Counted from the stretch's first letter, positions 8,901 to 17,344 are shown. The stretch is DNA of 64,000 bases from Clostridia bacterium (GCA_016887505.1 CP069393.1:2131001-2195000); one strand, 5' to 3'. A program made the numbers and translations. The notes: a model not told the origin generated them from the sequence alone.

Positions 8901-10403
8901 AGCCAACTAATCACGGTAACGCTTAGCAAGGCTACACCGACTGGTAGCCCCCAATATACACAAATTACAACAAGTGATAAGACCCTATCCGATGCAGGGC
9001 TTACTACGGAAGGGGGAAGCTTTAGCGTGCCAGGAACGGTAGCCTGGGTATTAAACAATACGACTAGAGTTGAGAAAAATACTGCATATTTATGGCAGTT
9101 CACACCGATCGATACTATTCACTATAATACCCTAAGTGGCAGTATCGTAGTGTATCCGTACAGTTCTGGTAGCAGTTCTTCTAGTAGTGGCAGAAGTAGC
9201 ACGACCACGCCATCTCCTAGTGTTAAGGGCTCGAGGGCTATAAGTACAGTAGCAGCAGAAACTGGTTCAGATGGTATGGCGAAGGCTTCGGTTAGACAGT
9301 CCCAAATGAGTACGGCTATTACAGCGGCGCAAAAAGCTGCTGTAAAAATGAGTGAAGTTCCCCAGGTGGAGATTCAAGTATCTGGCGCTTCTGATGCAAG
9401 CACATTGGAAACCCTCTTGCCAAGAACTAGCGTTCAAGCCTTGGTCACAGGCGAAATAGGGTCTTTGACGCTATCAAGTTCTCTTGCAAACATGACCTTG
9501 GATGCCCAGGCTCTCGTTACGATTGGTGATGAAGCTTCTGACGACGTGGCCTTTCGCATTACGCGCCTAGAAAGTAGCAGTCTTTCCAATGAGGCTAAGC
9601 AAGTTGTGGGCAACCGCCCGGTGTATGATCTTAGCGTCACTAGTGGTAGAAAAACCATAGCTCAATTTGATGGTGCGGTGAAGGTGTTCTTGCCTTACGC
9701 TCTGGCTGAGGGTGAAGATGAAAATGCGATTGTAGCCTACTATGTCAATGCGGATGGTGAGTTGGAATTGATGCGAAACTGCTATTACGATTTTGAAACA
9801 GAAGCCCTTGTATTTACCACTAGTCATTTTTCAACCTATGCCGTGGGCTACAACAAGATTGCATTTAGCGATGTGTCTGATCTAGCGTGGTATTCTGATG
9901 CAGTTACATATCTTGCCGCACGGGGAGTTACTTCTGGCACGACAGAAGACACGTTCAGTCCTGACGCGACCCTAAGTAGAGGACAGTTCATCACCCTGCT
10001 TTTACGGGCTTATGATATTGCTCCAGACGATTCTTCCTCCGATAACTTCATAGACGCGGGGAATACTTATTACACGGGTTATCTGGCAACAGCAAAACGA
10101 CTGACGATTTCTAGTGGTGTGGGCGACAATCAATTTGCACCAGAAAAAGCCATTACTCGCGAGGAGATGTTCACGCTACTATATAATGCTCTGACGGTTA
10201 TGGAGCAACTGCCTGAGGGAGATTCTGGTTCAAGTCTCTCTGACTTCACAGACAGGGCAAGCATCTCTACCTATGCGCAGGAGGCTATGGAGTATCTGGT
10301 GAAAACCGGTGTGGTCAGTGGCAATAAGGGCTACCTTAGCCCGAAGGCAACGACTACTCGTGCACAGATGGTGCAAGTACTCTACAATCTTTTGTCTAAC
10401 TAG
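5994..10403 (+). CDS. SLH-anchored surface protein with beta-helix repeats
   Basis: 1,469 residues, secreted. A signal peptide (hydrophobic core IFFALCLVLFMLPTVALA) is followed by a repetitive region (about 90-500) built on phrases such as ISGGTVS, YNNSTGVV, RVSGDA and ADRIIIEGG, the signature of a right-handed parallel beta-helix. Next come MBG/YDG-type immunoglobulin-like modules (about 560-820; KVYDGTK visible), further beta domains, a Ser/Thr-rich linker (about 1060-1080) and three C-terminal SLH modules (from about 1285; FSDVSDLAWYSDAV, ITREEMF, TTTRAQM). SLH modules bind pyruvylated secondary cell-wall polymer, so the protein is displayed on the envelope. Function of the helix, adhesion or a polysaccharide-active surface, is not decided by sequence. 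An AGGAGG site precedes the ATG. It may be under the neighbouring two-component system. Confidence 0.92.
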   Translation: MKQNWKKISCIFFALCLVLFMLPTVALADDANTIKSTIEAYTGGIGSLSAEVSADGSTVTVTGNVTDATQKLTLEISADVRVIWKASISSTEEFTGYLVTVFGDGVLEVAQGGMISSTRSTSLFNRSTGGVLVSGGTVSSENFAIWNDSTGEVLVSDGIVENTGNGSAICNNSTGVVRISGDAIVKNKAKYSPTIMQNDVGVDTADRIIIEGGRVQNDDSSNAIYNASAGGIRISDGIVSSNGGYTLYNASTGNMSISGGRVEDIGIGVAIYNISTGLVSISGGTVSAISNFVVRNDSTGVIRVSGDAVVQNEGEATIIQYKPETDIAADRIIIEGGTVKNKGTKSTIYNNSAGGISISGGTVSAATGSAVSNYSTGVVRVSGNAIVENDSNLHATISQINSDEDTADCLVVNGGTVKNTGNNAAISNNSNGKIRVNGGKVISSSGVAIKNSFAGTIEISGGIVLAPGSSFASIIYVGSASFTESDITGTGMLIAVDRAAFTQKQSSATSTNLYLWKMGGEESPVSSAEWARQNDISGLLVTSFEPDVFVPLDKVTVALAPKATDFTAPDSLIYDGSAKAYTMPSDMEASIYYEGLDSTMYTSSTIAPTDAGRYKVTANVAENDVYSAADNLEIATMVIRPKTITQDMIAEIGPQSYTGQKIMPSVTVTDERLLVKDTDYSVSYSEQATVPSGGSVTVTGLGNYQGSVTKNFSVTPLELTITGATVESKVYDGTKTATVSSITLDGDVDNMLLGTDFVVTGEFDDENAGSNKRVSIDIALRNTEKAVNYILAGNYTLTNQTIAKGIAPIIPDEVVSHRNMMTGEKTLSIAALVPSDAGTVSFAKGTETDRNNIIGDWSVDLSGQVTYSLNGGMVGNTATIPIIVSTPNYQDFTLHVVVTLIDKVVPSVEVEDISATYGDPLLIQGSATVDNKPVTGTWSFVGDTSSLAIGPNLVMVAFVPTDVDTYADVSQLITVTLSKATPTGSPQYTQITTSDKTLSDAGLTTEGGSFSVPGTVAWVLNNTTRVEKNTAYLWQFTPIDTIHYNTLSGSIVVYPYSSGSSSSSSGRSSTTTPSPSVKGSRAISTVAAETGSDGMAKASVRQSQMSTAITAAQKAAVKMSEVPQVEIQVSGASDASTLETLLPRTSVQALVTGEIGSLTLSSSLANMTLDAQALVTIGDEASDDVAFRITRLESSSLSNEAKQVVGNRPVYDLSVTSGRKTIAQFDGAVKVFLPYALAEGEDENAIVAYYVNADGELELMRNCYYDFETEALVFTTSHFSTYAVGYNKIAFSDVSDLAWYSDAVTYLAARGVTSGTTEDTFSPDATLSRGQFITLLLRAYDIAPDDSSSDNFIDAGNTYYTGYLATAKRLTISSGVGDNQFAPEKAITREEMFTLLYNALTVMEQLPEGDSGSSLSDFTDRASISTYAQEAMEYLVKTGVVSGNKGYLSPKATTTRAQMVQVLYNLLSN

Positions 10404-10501
10404 CTAGTTTGGGATTACCCTAGCTAAAGAGGCTAACGAATGAGCCTTATGGTTTGATTTCGTTCGGCTCAATCATATGGGAAAAACAGTAGATTAGTGG
10501 G

Positions 10502-10536
10502 TTAAGTCCCCTGGGTTCGTGGACCTAGGGGGTTAA
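10502..10536 (+). other. Long G/C-rich inverted repeat
   Basis: TTAA, CCCCTGGGT and their complements form a 13-bp stem (10502-10516 with 10523-10536) with one bulge and loop TCGTGG. It lies about 100 nt past the SLH gene stop and just before a true terminator. It has no T run and its role is unknown. Confidence 0.5.
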
Positions 10537-10554
10537 TACCGAAATAAGGAAAAA

Positions 10555-10599
10555 AATAGTAGAACCTTTTTATATGGAAAAGGTTCTACTATTTTTTTT
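10555..10599 (+). terminator. Strong intrinsic terminator after the SLH gene
   Basis: A perfect 16-bp stem (AATAGTAGAACCTTTT with its complement at 10578-10593), loop TATATGG, followed by eight T (10592-10599). The A run on the other side would let it work on both strands. Confidence 0.9.
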
Positions 10600-11318
10600 A
10601 TCTATTCTTTCCAATGAAGGTATTAAAGGTGTTTTTGCTACAAAGGTTGAGTGAAGAGAAAGTGGTTTATATAGGATTGCACGAACATGGTGAGTTCTAT
10701 CGGTAAATAAATGGAACTCCACCTTGAGAAATTTCGATATTCATTAGACGGAAAATGACTAAGTAGGATTGAGTTGTGTTCTGCTCGCCCACGATTACAT
10801 AAGTTCATTTAATTGCTGCTGGTAAGATTTAAATCGAAATAAAAGGAAGGGGCATTACGAAGATAATGAAAGATGAGTTGGTCTTGTGGAAGATGACGGA
10901 TGGTAGGACTCATCTTAGGTTAATCAGTAAATCACCAGAAGCAGTATTCAAATTTTAGACGCTAGCTTTGCTTGAATATGGGTGAAGTTAGGGCCATATT
11001 TTGCAAATCTTTACAATTCATTCGAAGGAAGTATTTAGATAGTAATTTTGTCGCCCATTTATATAGCATTGTTTGTGTATAGAATATAGAATAAAGTCAT
11101 AAAGAGAATCTTTGCAGGGTGTTTTATGGCACAACTAAGTTGCTCTCAAACGGTTAAGCCGTGCTACCTGCTAATGGCTCTGTTCTAATTACGGTTATTG
11201 ATTGATGTGAGTCCTAGGCTGAGGGAGATTGAAAACAGCCCAAGCAATTGTATGAAATGATGAAATTTAGCAATTTTTAAAAATAATATATTGAGAAAAA
11301 GTAGAGGAGGAATCAATC
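10600..11318. other. Noncoding stretch before the MoaE-like gene
   Basis: About 720 bases without a convincing gene. Stop codons are frequent in all frames. The longest local reading frame with any ribosome site is 30 codons (10866-10958), which matches nothing I recognise. GGTGAGTTC near 10689 and GGAACTCCACC near 10712 form an imperfect inverted repeat. AT content is high. It may be eroded accessory DNA, which would fit the IS 600 bases further on, but no remnant can be identified by eye. Confidence 0.4.
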
Positions 11319-11726
11319 ATGGCAGATAAACAATCTTCAAGAGCAATACCTTCTATCGATGCATGGCTAAAAGAGGCAAAAGAAGATCCCAAGGCATTGG
11401 AAAATGGAATGTACTTAGTTCACAATGGCGTAGTAAGAAGAACTCCGAAGGTCAAAGTGCGTCAGGGAATAGACAATGGTTCTGAAGTTACTGGTATGGA
11501 GTTTTCATTTGATGAGCAGAAAGTGAATGAGGCTATTGAAGAGGCCTACAAACTGGAAGGAATATTCCATATCAGGGTATGGTTAAACGAGGGCTACTTG
11601 TCGGTAGGAGACGACATCATGTACGTGTTAGTTGGAGGAGATATTAGGCCTCATGTTATTGATGCTCTACAGTTTTTAGTTGGGAAAATAAAGACCGAAT
11701 GTGTAACTGAAATTGAAAAGAATTAA
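11319..11726 (+). CDS. Divergent MoaE-like protein
   Basis: 135 residues. The layout follows MoaE, the large subunit of molybdopterin synthase: GMYLVHNGVVRRTPK near the N terminus, a central beta-alpha unit, then RVWLNEGYLSVGDDIMYVLVGG matching the family's R-x-G-L-x-v-G-D segment, and a final helix with GKIK. The lysine of the WK-x-E motif that MoaE needs for thiocarboxylate transfer is not there: the end reads ECVTEIEKN. So it may be a non-catalytic or altered relative rather than a working synthase subunit. No moaD, moaA or other cofactor gene is adjacent. GAGGAGG precedes the ATG. The next gene is the IS transposase. Confidence 0.7.
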   Translation: MADKQSSRAIPSIDAWLKEAKEDPKALENGMYLVHNGVVRRTPKVKVRQGIDNGSEVTGMEFSFDEQKVNEAIEEAYKLEGIFHIRVWLNEGYLSVGDDIMYVLVGGDIRPHVIDALQFLVGKIKTECVTEIEKN

Positions 11727-11861
11727 TTGTGTTAAAGAAAATCAAAATGCTATCGAAAAGAATTTTAAAGATTAGACAGAATTATTATATGGTAGTTCGA
11801 ATATTAGTAAACCACCTCATAAGGGCGTATGTTAGTGTAAAGTTACTATGGGACGAATGAT

Positions 11862-13370
11862 ATAAAAATAAAAAGAAGATCTCTAAGCTGTGTTATTATA
11901 ATTTCGACGAAAAAACCAACACAAGGAGACCTTCTATGAACGACATTATACAGGAAATCGCAGAAATTATCACTATGGAATTCGGAAATCAGATAGACCT
12001 TTTGACTGCTGGAGGACATGATATCTCAAGTAGCATCATTGGCTTTGGTGAAGCACTCGATAAAGTGGGTGGCATACTTGTGGGTAAGGCTATGGAGGCA
12101 CTGAACCAGGCTCTGGTGGATAGTGAGGAACGGAAAAGGTATTGGGTAGTTAAGAACAAGGCGGACAATAAGACCCTTTGTACCAAGTTCGGGCAAGCGA
12201 AGCATGCCAGAACTTGTTTTCAGAACAAGATTACTGGTGAGTGCTGCTATTTGGCTGATGAGATGGCGGGACTTGCACCGCATGACCGTATGGACACCTC
12301 CTTGAAGGCAAAGCTAGTGGAGGAAGCGATTGATATTTCATATGGTAAGAGCGGCGATTCAGTTGCTGAATCCCTGCAGTTCAGCCCGCAGACGGTGATG
12401 AACACCATACGGGAACTTGGGGAAGTAGAAAATGATGAGGTTGAGTTATCTTCCAAATTGCCTGAAAAAAAGAAGCTTCAAACACTGTACATCGAAGCGG
12501 ATGAAGACCATGTAGCATTGCAGAACGGACGAGTTGTAGAGCCTAAAATCGTCTATGTTCACGAAGGGTACAGACAACCAGGCAAGGATCGCAGAGAACT
12601 GATTAACGCTCGTTATTTTGGCGGCGTATACCCTAAGAGCGAGGACTTGTGGCTGGAGGTAGCAGACTACCTGGAACAGGTCTACGACTTAGACGCGGTC
12701 GAGCACATCTATCTTTCTGGAGATGGTGCATCCTGGATAAAGAGCGGTATTCAGTGGATTCCGGGAAGTGAATTCGTTCTGGACGGATACCACTTAAAGA
12801 AGTATGTGATGGTCGCCACAGGCCATATGCCATTCATGAGACGATTCATGTGGGAGTATATTAACGAGGGAGACCTAGATAACCTGAGATTCCTGTTTGA
12901 AGCTATTCTGCATGGTACAGAGGAAAAGAGCAAGCGCAAAGCCGTCTATACTGCTAGAGACTATATCCTCAGACACTGGGAAGCAATATTGAAAAGACAG
13001 CGTGAGGATTATTACGGTTGTAGTGCTGAATCTCATGTTAGCCATATTTATTCCGCCAGGATGAGTTCAAGACCACTTGGTTGGAGTGTTGAGGGTGCTG
13101 ACCAAATGGCGCGTTTGCGAGTGTTCAGCAAAAACGGTGGCAACGTATACGATCTGATGATGGACAGAAAACGACAGGTTCAAGTTGAGGAGAGAATAGA
13201 GCGATTGGACAAGCGCATCCAACTCAAGAGAACTAGTTCTAGCTACTACATGAACGTCGGAAATCTAACGGTATTGGGGATTGGAAAGCGCACCAGTCTT
13301 TTCAAGGCATTGAGTGCAGTACGAGCCATTTAGATAAATTTTGACAGTGGGAGAGTTCTATCTTTTTAAT
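11862..13370 (+). mobile_element. ISLre2-family insertion sequence (ends approximate)
   Basis: The transposase gene is bracketed by imperfect inverted ends: left AAAAAGAAGATCTCTAAGCTGTG from 11870, right (minus strand) AAAAAGATAGAACTCTCCCACTGTC from about 13367. I could not fix the exact outer bases, and no direct repeat of 8-9 bp is evident on either side, so the limits are estimates. A new promoter-like sequence lies just outside the right end. Confidence 0.7.
11936..13333 (+). CDS. ISLre2-family transposase
   Basis: 465 residues, close to the full length of ISLre2 (UPF0236) transposases. Recognisable parts are an N-terminal helical region, the sentence YIEADEDHVALQ that begins the catalytic core with its first acidic residues, the central IYLSGDGASWIKSG with DGYHLKKY immediately after, and a C-terminal region with SAESHVSHIYSARMSSRPLGW. 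No frameshift or stop interrupts it, so the element may be active. ATG 11936 has AAGGAGA 7 nt upstream. It inserts between the MoaE-like gene and the rhodanese lipoprotein. Confidence 0.93.
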   Translation: MNDIIQEIAEIITMEFGNQIDLLTAGGHDISSSIIGFGEALDKVGGILVGKAMEALNQALVDSEERKRYWVVKNKADNKTLCTKFGQAKHARTCFQNKITGECCYLADEMAGLAPHDRMDTSLKAKLVEEAIDISYGKSGDSVAESLQFSPQTVMNTIRELGEVENDEVELSSKLPEKKKLQTLYIEADEDHVALQNGRVVEPKIVYVHEGYRQPGKDRRELINARYFGGVYPKSEDLWLEVADYLEQVYDLDAVEHIYLSGDGASWIKSGIQWIPGSEFVLDGYHLKKYVMVATGHMPFMRRFMWEYINEGDLDNLRFLFEAILHGTEEKSKRKAVYTARDYILRHWEAILKRQREDYYGCSAESHVSHIYSARMSSRPLGWSVEGADQMARLRVFSKNGGNVYDLMMDRKRQVQVEERIERLDKRIQLKRTSSSYYMNVGNLTVLGIGKRTSLFKALSAVRAI

Positions 13371-13381
13371 CCCAAAGTATC

Positions 13382-13410
13382 TTGACGCGATCAGGGCGTA
13401 TAGTAATAAT
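13382..13410 (+). promoter_or_regulatory. Promoter for the rhodanese lipoprotein gene
   Basis: TTGACG (13382-13387), a 17-bp spacer and AATAAT (13405-13410), 27 nt before the start codon. It lies immediately beyond the right end of the IS. Confidence 0.55.
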
Positions 13411-13436
13411 ATAAAGATTGGTGAGGAGGTAGTATT

Positions 13437-13958
13437 ATGAAAAAGAGTTTTCTGATTGTCCTGACTATAGTGGCATTACTTTTCCTAGTTGTAGGGTGTG
13501 CCCAAACTGCTGAACCAGAACCTGATGCTGAAGAAATGATGGAAGAACCGGCTGAAGAGATGATGGAGGAGCCAGCAGAAGAAATGATGGAAGAACCAGC
13601 AGAAGAAATGATGGATAAAACCGTAGGTATGATGACGGATGCTGGCTATCTAGATGTAACACCGGAAGAAGCAAAAATGTTGATAGACACCATGCCAGAT
13701 TTAATGATTATTGACGTTTCTCCGAAGTATGACGAAGGTCACCTTCCTGGAGCCATCAACTATTACGTTGGAGACGGTTCATTAGACGATGCAATACCTG
13801 ATTTGGATATGAGTAAACCGTATCTAGTGTATTGTCACGTTGACAGCGCTTCCATTTCTGGATCAGTAAAATTAGTTGATGCAGGATTTACCCCAGTGTA
13901 TAGACTTATTGGTAATTACGCTGCTTGGGTAGACGCAGGATATCCCACTGAAAAGTAA
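13437..13958 (+). CDS. Rhodanese-domain lipoprotein with acidic Met-rich repeat
   Basis: 173 residues. A type II signal peptide ends in the lipobox LVVG-Cys21, so the mature protein is anchored to the outer face of the membrane. Residues about 30-60 are a low-complexity stretch of three and a half EEMMEEPA units. A rhodanese fold follows (about 65-172), with LMIIDVSPKYDEGHLPGAIN and an active-site loop YCHVDSAS in which Cys133 is the likely catalytic residue. Such extracytoplasmic rhodaneses handle sulfane sulfur or act in redox relay; the substrate is unknown. The stretched linker may hold the domain off the membrane or bind metal through Met and Glu. GGAGG precedes the ATG. A terminator follows. 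Confidence 0.88.
   Translation: MKKSFLIVLTIVALLFLVVGCAQTAEPEPDAEEMMEEPAEEMMEEPAEEMMEEPAEEMMDKTVGMMTDAGYLDVTPEEAKMLIDTMPDLMIIDVSPKYDEGHLPGAINYYVGDGSLDDAIPDLDMSKPYLVYCHVDSASISGSVKLVDAGFTPVYRLIGNYAAWVDAGYPTEK
13530..13615 (+). repeat. 24-bp in-frame tandem repeat (3.6 units)
   Basis: Units at 13530, 13554, 13578 and a partial one at 13602 encode EEMMEEPA. Units differ only at a few third positions (GAA/GAG, CCG/CCA, GCT/GCA), so the copies are recent or kept uniform; slipped-strand length change is likely. Confidence 0.9.
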
Positions 13959-14002
13959 GAGCTAGTTTAGACTAGACTGTTAGCTTGTTAAAAAAAGATG
14001 TT

Positions 14003-14050
14003 AAGGATGGATTTTCTCCGTATCATACGGAGAGAACCCATCCTTTTCTT
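14003..14050 (+). terminator. Terminator after the rhodanese gene
   Basis: AAGGATGG pairs with CCATCCTT across a second inner stem (CTCCGT with ACGGAG), followed by TTCTT. It is 45 nt after the stop codon. Confidence 0.75.
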
Positions 14051-14217
14051 ATGGAAGTTATTATATGGCTATAAGTAGCTGAGTGCTTTGGACAAACAAG
14101 AGAAAGGCATATAGGTTGGTGATGGGCCGAGGGGAGATTAGTAGAAGATTTCTAAGCGAATTACTGTTATAATAGGGATAATTGACATATATATAGTAAG
14201 GGAAAAGGGAGAGAATA

Positions 14218-15170
14218 ATGAAAAAAAAATAACCTCTATGGCAATAATTGGACTAATCATATTGCAACTAATCACAATTAGCAAAGTATCTAATCTTGAA
14301 GTGAAAATTCAAAATATGCAAAGCCAATTAAATTCGGAAAGAAACGACCTTAGAAATGAAATGTCCAGCATTTCAAGTAGAATAAAGAATGAACTAGAAC
14401 AACAGTCGAGCATACTGGATTCCTTTGAATATGAGATTGGCATGCTGGATGAAGAAACCTTAAGTGCCCCAGTAACATTTCGAGTAGTACCCAAACAAAA
14501 GAGTCAAGGCATGATAGCGGAACTGTATTATGGAGATAGGACTGTAGAAATGCAGGCTCAGGGAGCGGGATTTACGACTACATTCGATATTGGTTTATTT
14601 GAAGAGGAAGATTGTAGAATTAATCTTAGCGCTGCAGGCACAGACAATATTGAATCGTTGGACTTTGAACCGAGAGAAATAAGGAGAAAATATTTACCCA
14701 GTTTCTATGCATTCTACCATGATTTTGGTCAGGGAACCTATGAAAATGGTGCCTATCAGACGGAAGGTATAGTAGATATAAATGTCAAGCCGGACGGTAT
14801 ACATGGTATTACAATTGAATCGGTTGAATTGATAGTGACTTTAGATGGAAACGTGATCTCACATATTGAACCTAGCCTAGAAAAGGAATCGACGGAGTAA
14901 GCTCTTTCCCCCGAAGAACAATCTTTTCTACCTGAATTTCATATCGATCAAAGCTTCAAGATGGATCCATCACAGAGACTACGATTTATCGTTGTGGGTC
15001 AGGATTCCTTGGGACTCGTGCACAGTATTGTCATCAATGATATAAGAATTGATTCATCCAATAACAATGATGTTATTTACGAAGAAGCGATTATGGATAA
15101 TTGGGAGATTATTACAGATGCTCAAGGCAATGTGCTGTCAGGACCCGAAGACTATGTTTTGGTACAATAA
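14218..15170 (+). pseudogene. Interrupted gene for a membrane-anchored coiled-coil protein
   Basis: ATG 14218 has a GAGAG site upstream but runs through nine A straight into TAA. One extra A would give MKKKITSMAII and join the long frame that follows: a membrane helix, a coiled coil (about 20-60) and a beta-rich domain, open to TAA at 14898-14900. Beyond that stop the same frame continues sensibly (ALSPEEQSFLPEF and on) for 90 codons to 15170. So two lesions, a short homopolymer and one in-frame stop, split what looks like a single protein of about 317 residues. I recognise no family. Options are a decayed gene, sequence error at the A run, or transcriptional slippage on A9 for the first lesion; slippage does not explain the second. 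Confidence 0.65.
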
Positions 15171-15347
15171 GGGGGGAATTTTATTTCGATATATGCTATT
15201 TTGCAAAAATGACTTAGAAGCGGAAAAATTGAATCTGGAAGGTAAAACATAAAATAGCAACTTCGAAGAATTACCAATAGAAATGCTGTAGCTACTAGAA
15301 GAATAGGTGGTTTATTAGATGGAGAATCTATGAACTGAAGTTTTGTC

Positions 15348-15390
15348 AAAGGCTCCTTGGCTTATAATTTAAGCCAAGGAGCCTTTGCTT
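15348..15390 (+). terminator. Bidirectional-type terminator before the sugar operon
   Basis: A perfect 16-bp stem (AAAGGCTCCTTGGCTT with its complement at 15371-15386), loop ATAATTT, followed by TGCTTTT. It isolates the operon from the broken gene upstream. The rest of 15171-15490 holds no gene; I see no clear -35/-10 pair for the operon in the 100 nt after the terminator. Confidence 0.85.
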
Positions 15391-15490
15391 TTATAAATTT
15401 ATAAAAAGGTAGGAGGATTTTTTATTGTAATGTCGAATATTCAATACTAAATAGATACTTACATACTGTAACTAAGTAATGGAGGGAATA

Positions 15491-17344
15491 ATGGCTGGCT
15501 ATACCGGAAAAATAATTAAACTAGATTTATGTACCAACCAGGTGCAGATTGAATACAAGGATGATGAATTTTATAGACTGCATTTTGGTGGACGCAATAT
15601 TATTTGTCATTATCTAATGAATGAATTGCCAGAGTATACTGACCCTTTGGCTCCAGACAATTTGTTGATTTTTGCAACTGGAGTAGTGACCGGAGTACCA
15701 CTGGCTGGTTGTGGTCGGAATAGTGTTGGTGCTAAATCACCAGTTACTGGTGGATATGGAGAAGCAGAAGCAGGAGGATATTTTGGCGCTGAATTGAAGA
15801 AAGCGGGTTATGACGCCCTCGTAATTAAAGGGAAAGCGAAAAAGCCAGTAATTTTGATTATTGAGGATGAAAATATCAGGATTGAGGATGCAGGAAATCT
15901 CTGGGGCCAGAAAGTTGCTGATGTTGATAAATATCTTAAGGAGAGCATTCATAAGACAGTACGAACAGCCATAATAGGACCTGGTGCTGAGAAATTAGTC
16001 CAATATGGATGCATTTTAAACGACATTGTCCATGCTTACGGAAGGAATGGAATTGGGGCAGTTATGGGCTCTAAGAATCTAAAAGCTGTTGCAGTTAAGG
16101 GAACTGGAAAGGTTGAATTGGCGGCTCCTGAAGAAATTAAGAGGATTGCCAAATGGTTCAAGGAAACTAGCGATATAACCATGGGATGGGCAAAGAGTAT
16201 GGGTACACCAGGGTCGCTATTGGTGCAAAACTTAATTGGTGGGCTTCCAACAAGAAACTTTCAAGAAGGATGTTTTGAAGGTGCTGAGAAGATTTCCGGG
16301 GAGAGTATGCATGAAAAGTATCTAGTTGGTAGGGATACATGTTTTGCTTGTTCAGTACGCTGCAAGCAAGTAGTTAAGATTAACAACGAACGGATTAAAG
16401 TCGATTCTGTTTATGGTGGCCCGGAGTATGAGACACTAGCAGCATTCGGATCCATGTGTGGTGTGGATGACTTAGAATACATATGCAAGGCGAATGAGTT
16501 ATGCAATGCTTATTCAATAGATACTATTACAACTGGTAATGTAGTAGCTTTTTTTATGGAACTCTTTGAAAAGAAAAAAATACCTAAGGAATATCTAGAT
16601 GGTGAAGATTACTCTTTCGGCAATGCTGTTGCCATGCTTCGACTTATAGAAATGATTGTAAACCAGAAAGGTGTTGGGCGAGAATTATCAAAAGGAATAG
16701 ATTCTTTTGCTAGATTGATAGGGCTTGCGGATGATGACGCAGTGCTCACTATCAAGGGTCAGCCCCCAGCCTTCCATGATCCCAGAATAAAAAAAGGGCT
16801 GGGCATTGGTTATGTTATGTCTCCGACTGGTGCGGACCATAATCATAATATATTTGATGAACAATATGAAGAGGGTAGTTGGGGAATGGCTCTTATGGAT
16901 TCATTCGGAATTCATAAGGGAATTCCAAAAGAAGTGCTTAATAAGGATAAGGTTAGAATGCTAGTTTTCGGCCACTATCATTTTAGTCTCTTCAATAGTT
17001 TGGTAATGTGCTATTTTATGCCCTACAGCAACGAAACCATTAAGGAAATTGTTAATGCAGCTACTGGCTGGAATACCACAATTTTTGAATTAATGCAGGT
17101 TGGTGAGAGAAGCATCAATTATGCCAGACTATTTAATTTACGCGAGGGTCTGAGTGTTTTAGATGATGAAATGCCAAAACGATTTAAAAAGGTCGCGGTA
17201 GGACCTGAGGGTAAAGATTTAGTTGAAGAACAAGACTATCTTCAAGCGAAGAAAGACTATTACGCCATGATGGGGTGGGACGAAATGGGCGTGCCCACAC
17301 ATGGCAAACTACTGGAATTGCAGTTAGAAGATTTTGCGTGGTAG
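15491..17344 (+). CDS. aor: Aldehyde:ferredoxin oxidoreductase (tungsten type)
   Basis: 617 residues, full length for the AOR family, which oxidises aldehydes to acids with ferredoxin, using a tungsten bis-pterin and one 4Fe-4S cluster. Cluster ligands are in place: Cys284, Cys287 and Cys291 (TCFACSVRC) and the distant Cys507, matching the known C-x2-C-x3-C plus distal Cys pattern. N-terminal GGRN, LAGCGRNSVGAKSP and GYGEAEAGG shape the pterin site. ATG 15491 is used because GGAGGG is 5 nt upstream; an earlier ATG at 15479 overlaps it. It heads a tight 13-gene run with sugar genes, so a sugar-derived aldehyde such as glyceraldehyde is a better guess than general detoxification. GAPOR and FOR belong to the same superfamily and cannot be fully excluded as activity. 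Confidence 0.93.
   Translation: MAGYTGKIIKLDLCTNQVQIEYKDDEFYRLHFGGRNIICHYLMNELPEYTDPLAPDNLLIFATGVVTGVPLAGCGRNSVGAKSPVTGGYGEAEAGGYFGAELKKAGYDALVIKGKAKKPVILIIEDENIRIEDAGNLWGQKVADVDKYLKESIHKTVRTAIIGPGAEKLVQYGCILNDIVHAYGRNGIGAVMGSKNLKAVAVKGTGKVELAAPEEIKRIAKWFKETSDITMGWAKSMGTPGSLLVQNLIGGLPTRNFQEGCFEGAEKISGESMHEKYLVGRDTCFACSVRCKQVVKINNERIKVDSVYGGPEYETLAAFGSMCGVDDLEYICKANELCNAYSIDTITTGNVVAFFMELFEKKKIPKEYLDGEDYSFGNAVAMLRLIEMIVNQKGVGRELSKGIDSFARLIGLADDDAVLTIKGQPPAFHDPRIKKGLGIGYVMSPTGADHNHNIFDEQYEEGSWGMALMDSFGIHKGIPKEVLNKDKVRMLVFGHYHFSLFNSLVMCYFMPYSNETIKEIVNAATGWNTTIFELMQVGERSINYARLFNLREGLSVLDDEMPKRFKKVAVGPEGKDLVEEQDYLQAKKDYYAMMGWDEMGVPTHGKLLELQLEDFAW

Noticed and set aside
10866-10958. 30-codon reading frame with AAGGAAGGGG upstream
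   Set aside because: Ribosome-site spacing is poor, the peptide resembles nothing known to me and the surroundings are noncoding; chance is the simpler reading.
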